A stretch of 64,000 nucleotides of DNA, taken from NCBI RefSeq assembly GCF_030412265.1, contig NZ_JAUHLN010000001.1:1433438-1497437 (forward strand), in the 5' to 3' direction. The first letter of the stretch is position 1, and each line of letters begins with the position of its first letter. The notes beneath the pieces are model-generated. The model was not told where the DNA came from and searched no databases. It saw nothing but the letters and a program-made list of their open reading frames with translations. Shown one piece after another: positions 62,112 to 64,000 of this stretch. The position numbers and the translations under genes are program-made. Origin of the DNA: Fictibacillus terranigra (GTDB taxonomy: Bacteria > Bacillota > Bacilli > Bacillales > Fictibacillaceae).

Positions 62112-62126
62112 AAACTAACGGTGCAG
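62112..62126 (+). repeat. Cassette-boundary element E5
   Basis: AAACTAACGGTGCAG, a reduced form of the element, between the CPT-like and Nif3-like genes. Confidence 0.45.
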
Positions 62127-62158
62127 AATAGTTGAAGAAAAAACTTAGGGGGAGAATA

Positions 62159-62920
62159 ATGAACTTAGAGCAATTCGAACAGCATATTAAAAAACTTTTT
62201 GATGAAGAATTATTAGAAGAACTTTGTGACGATTACGGTTTTACTAATAAGTCGAATAATTCAATTTCAAGAATTGGATATTCAACAAATTTATCCATTG
62301 AAACAATTGAAAAAGCTGTGAAGAACAATGTTGATTTGATGGTTACTCATCACGATGCCTGGGAATTTATTTATGGATTAAGAGAGGAATGCCTAAAGAA
62401 ATTACAAGAGCATAATATTAGTCACTTCTGGATACACGGTCCTTTAGACTTTAGCGAATTTGGCACTTGTACTTCTCTTATGAATGTTGTCGGTATAGAT
62501 AACATTATTAAATACTCGGTTTATAATAATGGGGATGTTCCTGGAATAGGAGAATTTAGTGAGCCTATTGATTTTCATCTTCTTGTTCAAAAAATGAGAG
62601 ATGTGTTAGAGGAGCCAGTTAGAGCCTGGAGGAATAATGATAAGAAAGTAAAGAAGGTAGGAGTGTTAACAGGTGCAGGGCATTCTTCAAACCATATAAA
62701 AATGGCAATTGAAGAAGGTTGTGATACCTATATTACAGGAGAAGCAACCTTATATACTATACAATATGCTCAATTTGTAGGGATTAACCTTTTAGTTGGT
62801 AGTCACACTTTTACAGAAATATTTGGTGTAGAAAGTCTAGCAAATAAAATTCAGCATTTAGATAAAGCCATTAAACTTGTTAAGTTAAAGGAAGACCACT
62901 TTGAGTTCAATCATAAATGA
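62159..62920 (+). CDS. Nif3-like dinuclear metal-centre protein
   Basis: 253 residues. The metal-binding residues are in VDLMVTHHDAWEF near 62 (His-His), GPLDFSEFGT (Asp), and near the C-terminus SHTFTEIFG (His, Glu). VGVLTGAGHSSNHIKMAIEE and DTYITGEA are the conserved Nif3/GTP-cyclohydrolase-type-2 segments. The fold is conserved widely but the reaction is not settled. ATG 62159 follows AGGGGGAG. It lies between CTAACGGTGCAG and AACAAACGGGTGC elements. Confidence 0.85.
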   Translation: MNLEQFEQHIKKLFDEELLEELCDDYGFTNKSNNSISRIGYSTNLSIETIEKAVKNNVDLMVTHHDAWEFIYGLREECLKKLQEHNISHFWIHGPLDFSEFGTCTSLMNVVGIDNIIKYSVYNNGDVPGIGEFSEPIDFHLLVQKMRDVLEEPVRAWRNNDKKVKKVGVLTGAGHSSNHIKMAIEEGCDTYITGEATLYTIQYAQFVGINLLVGSHTFTEIFGVESLANKIQHLDKAIKLVKLKEDHFEFNHK

Positions 62921-62957
62921 TTTTATGTTTTTCCGACTTTGTGAAGACTTGTACTTA

Positions 62958-63037
62958 AACAAACGGGTGCCGTTAGTTGAAAATTGGAGCTGTCTATAAG
63001 GCAGCTTTTTCTTATGGTACTAAAGGGGCAGGTTAGC
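62958..63037 (+). repeat. Cassette-boundary element E6
   Basis: AACAAACGGGTGC (62958-62970), a hairpin AGCTG/CAGCT with TTTTTCTTA, then CTAAAGGGGCAGGTTAGC (63020-63037). The most complete copy of the element. It separates the Nif3-like gene from the second yoaS-yozG pair. Confidence 0.6.
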
Positions 63038-63049
63038 TTTTAAAGTTAT

Positions 63050-63085
63050 AGAGCATTTCTTTGAATGAGGAATGCTTTTTATTTT
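63050..63085 (+). terminator. Hairpin ahead of second yoaS-like gene
   Basis: AGCATT pairs with AATGCT and is followed by TTTTATTTT. Copy of the hairpin at 29040-29072. Confidence 0.6.
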
Positions 63086-63198
63086 CGCTTAAAACAAAAT
63101 GCACAATAAAAATATTATCCAAATTAATATAAATTTATTGTAAATCGATAAATTTTATATTAAAATCAAAATCAGAATAAATAAGTGAGGTGCTTTTT

Positions 63199-63681
63199 AT
63201 GGAAAAAGTAACAACGTTGTTTTTAAAAATAGCTGTTATTCTTTTAGGCGTCCCAGTTCTTGGTCTGTGCATCTTTTTGGTGCCTGAGATGGCGAATCTT
63301 GCCGCAAAATTGCTTCCAGAGTTTGCTTTTATAAAACATCTCGTTTACATCGCTTTTGATGCATCGGCGATACCTTTTTACTTTGCTTTGTATCAGGCTT
63401 TCAAACTGTTACACTATATTGACAAAAATAAAGCTTTCTCCGATTTATCTGTAAAAGCTTTAAAGAAAATCAAATACTGTGCCATCACAATCAGTATTTT
63501 GCATGTGCTAGTTTGGCCGCTCTTCTATATCTTTGCGGAAGCAGACGACGCACCAGGAGTCATCTTTGTCGGATTGGTTGTTCCTTTTGCTTCGATGGTT
63601 ATCGCAGTCTTTGCGGCTGTTCTCCAAAAACTTTTACAAGAAGCAATTAATATCAAATCAGAAAATGATTTAACGGTCTGA
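63199..63681 (+). CDS. DUF2975 membrane protein (YoaS-like), copy 2
   Basis: 160 residues, four helices, same plan as 29196-29678 (LFLKIAVILLGVPVLGLCIF, IPFYFALYQAFKLLHYIDKN, MVIAVFAAVLQKLLQEAINI). Substitutions cluster in helix 1-2 and the loop before helix 4. ATG 63199 follows GAGGTG. The HTH gene follows after 11 bases. The block, including its upstream hairpin, is a duplication of 29.0-29.9 kb, but here yoaT is replaced by another gene starting at 63957. Confidence 0.88.
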   Translation: MEKVTTLFLKIAVILLGVPVLGLCIFLVPEMANLAAKLLPEFAFIKHLVYIAFDASAIPFYFALYQAFKLLHYIDKNKAFSDLSVKALKKIKYCAITISILHVLVWPLFYIFAEADDAPGVIFVGLVVPFASMVIAVFAAVLQKLLQEAINIKSENDLTV

Positions 63682-63692
63682 GGTGAATAACA

Positions 63693-63908
63693 ATGGCAAT
63701 TATAATCAATATTGATGTGATGTTAGCAAAAAGGAAAATGAGCGTAACAGAACTTTCGGAGAAGGTTGGAATAACAATGGCGAACCTTTCTATATTGAAA
63801 AATGGAAAGGCAAAAGCGATTCGATTATCCACTTTAGAGGCAATTTGTAAGGCTTTAGAATGTCAGCCTGGAGATATTTTAGAATACAAAAGTGACGAAG
63901 ACAGTTAA
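63693..63908 (+). CDS. XRE/Cro-type HTH protein (YozG-like), copy 2
   Basis: 71 residues. It differs from the 29689-29907 product only at SEK for SER and in the last residues (SDEDS for SDDDTH). The recognition helix TMANLSILKNGKAKA is identical, so both paralogues should bind the same DNA. ATG 63693 follows GAGGTGAATAAC. Confidence 0.9.
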   Translation: MAIIINIDVMLAKRKMSVTELSEKVGITMANLSILKNGKAKAIRLSTLEAICKALECQPGDILEYKSDEDS

Positions 63909-63956
63909 ACATTGTGGAGGAAACTTAATATAACAATTATTAGGGGAGGTATAACT

Positions 63957-64000
63957 ATGGACATTAACAATTTGATTATTGAAAATATTGCTAACCCTCA
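63957..64000 (+). CDS. Start of a gene cut by the window end
   Basis: ATG 63957 follows AGGGGAGGT by 6 bases and opens MDINNLIIENIANP before the window ends. It occupies the place of yoaT behind the second yoaS-yozG pair. Too short to identify. Confidence 0.6.
   Translation, partial: MDINNLIIENIANP

Noticed and set aside
1-64000. CRISPR arrays, tRNA or rRNA genes, prophage structural genes
   Set aside because: Looked for regularly spaced direct repeats, tRNA-like cloverleafs and capsid, portal or terminase proteins; found none.

Overview
The window reads as chromosome of an endospore-forming member of the Bacillaceae (a Bacillus/Neobacillus-like firmicute). It has roughly 40% GC and strong purine-rich Shine-Dalgarno sites with frequent TTG/GTG starts. 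It also carries three alpha/beta-type small acid-soluble spore proteins with sigma-G-like promoters, two spore coat X/V-domain proteins, the 5' half of sigK, and many genes whose closest relatives I know from Bacillus subtilis (mtn, yrrS, yflT, yoaS-yozG-yoaT, yybE/yybF, ymaF, yitT). No rRNA, tRNA or CRISPR was seen.

Layout. 0-1.5 kb: eroded DNA with a Nudix fragment and a few small ORFs. 1.6-7.6 kb: speD plus the methionine salvage genes, mtnKA divergent from mtnWXB and mtnD. 7.7-8.8 kb: three tandem SASP genes. 8.9-17.7 kb: a LysM polysaccharide deacetylase, a 551-residue secreted TIM-barrel-like protein, a PhoP-box-driven alkaline phosphatase with a lipoprotein, and mqo. 18.5-31.6 kb: an OpuF-type compatible-solute transporter, OsmC, a LysR/MFS pair, DinB, YrrS, stress proteins, yoaS-yozG-yoaT, and a CotX-type coat protein, interspersed with decayed genes (SSF symporter, CMD, MFS, NucA/NucB nuclease). 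32.1-34.3 kb: a sporulation-type cell-wall lytic enzyme and sigK, which is broken at codons 112-113. 35.9-47.8 kb: a catabolic block consisting of a CdaR regulator, glycerate kinase, a CN-hydrolase amidase, an NCS1 permease, PTS IIA/IIB/IIC, a GH38 mannosidase and a PRD regulator. This fits use of mannosylglycerate or its amide. 48.5-52.2 kb: yitT, a complete IS21-type element with long inverted repeats and a 6-bp target duplication, and ymaF. 53.2-56.4 kb: a second copy of the 551-residue protein and LysM deacetylase, now divergent. 56.4-60.6 kb: a transposase scrap, a PQQ-type sugar dehydrogenase-like protein, a second CotX paralogue and pseudogenes. 60.2-64 kb: single-gene units separated by a recurrent CTAACGGGGCAGG / AACAAACGGGTGC element, then a second yoaS-yozG pair.

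How it fits together. The mtn genes recycle methylthioribose, from the methylthioadenosine that SpeD-dependent polyamine synthesis yields, back to methionine. The PTS would import and phosphorylate mannosylglycerate, MngB would split it, and glycerate kinase would feed the glycerate half into glycolysis. The duplicated deacetylase/TIM-barrel modules share a strikingly conserved 70-bp upstream module, placed in front of a different gene at each copy. The most notable point is sigK: similarity stops at the AATGA sequence, the place where skin-type elements interrupt sigK in other bacilli, and the 3' half of the gene is not in the window. The 30 kb to the right may therefore be part of a skin-like element that is excised in the mother cell, or the result of a rearrangement.
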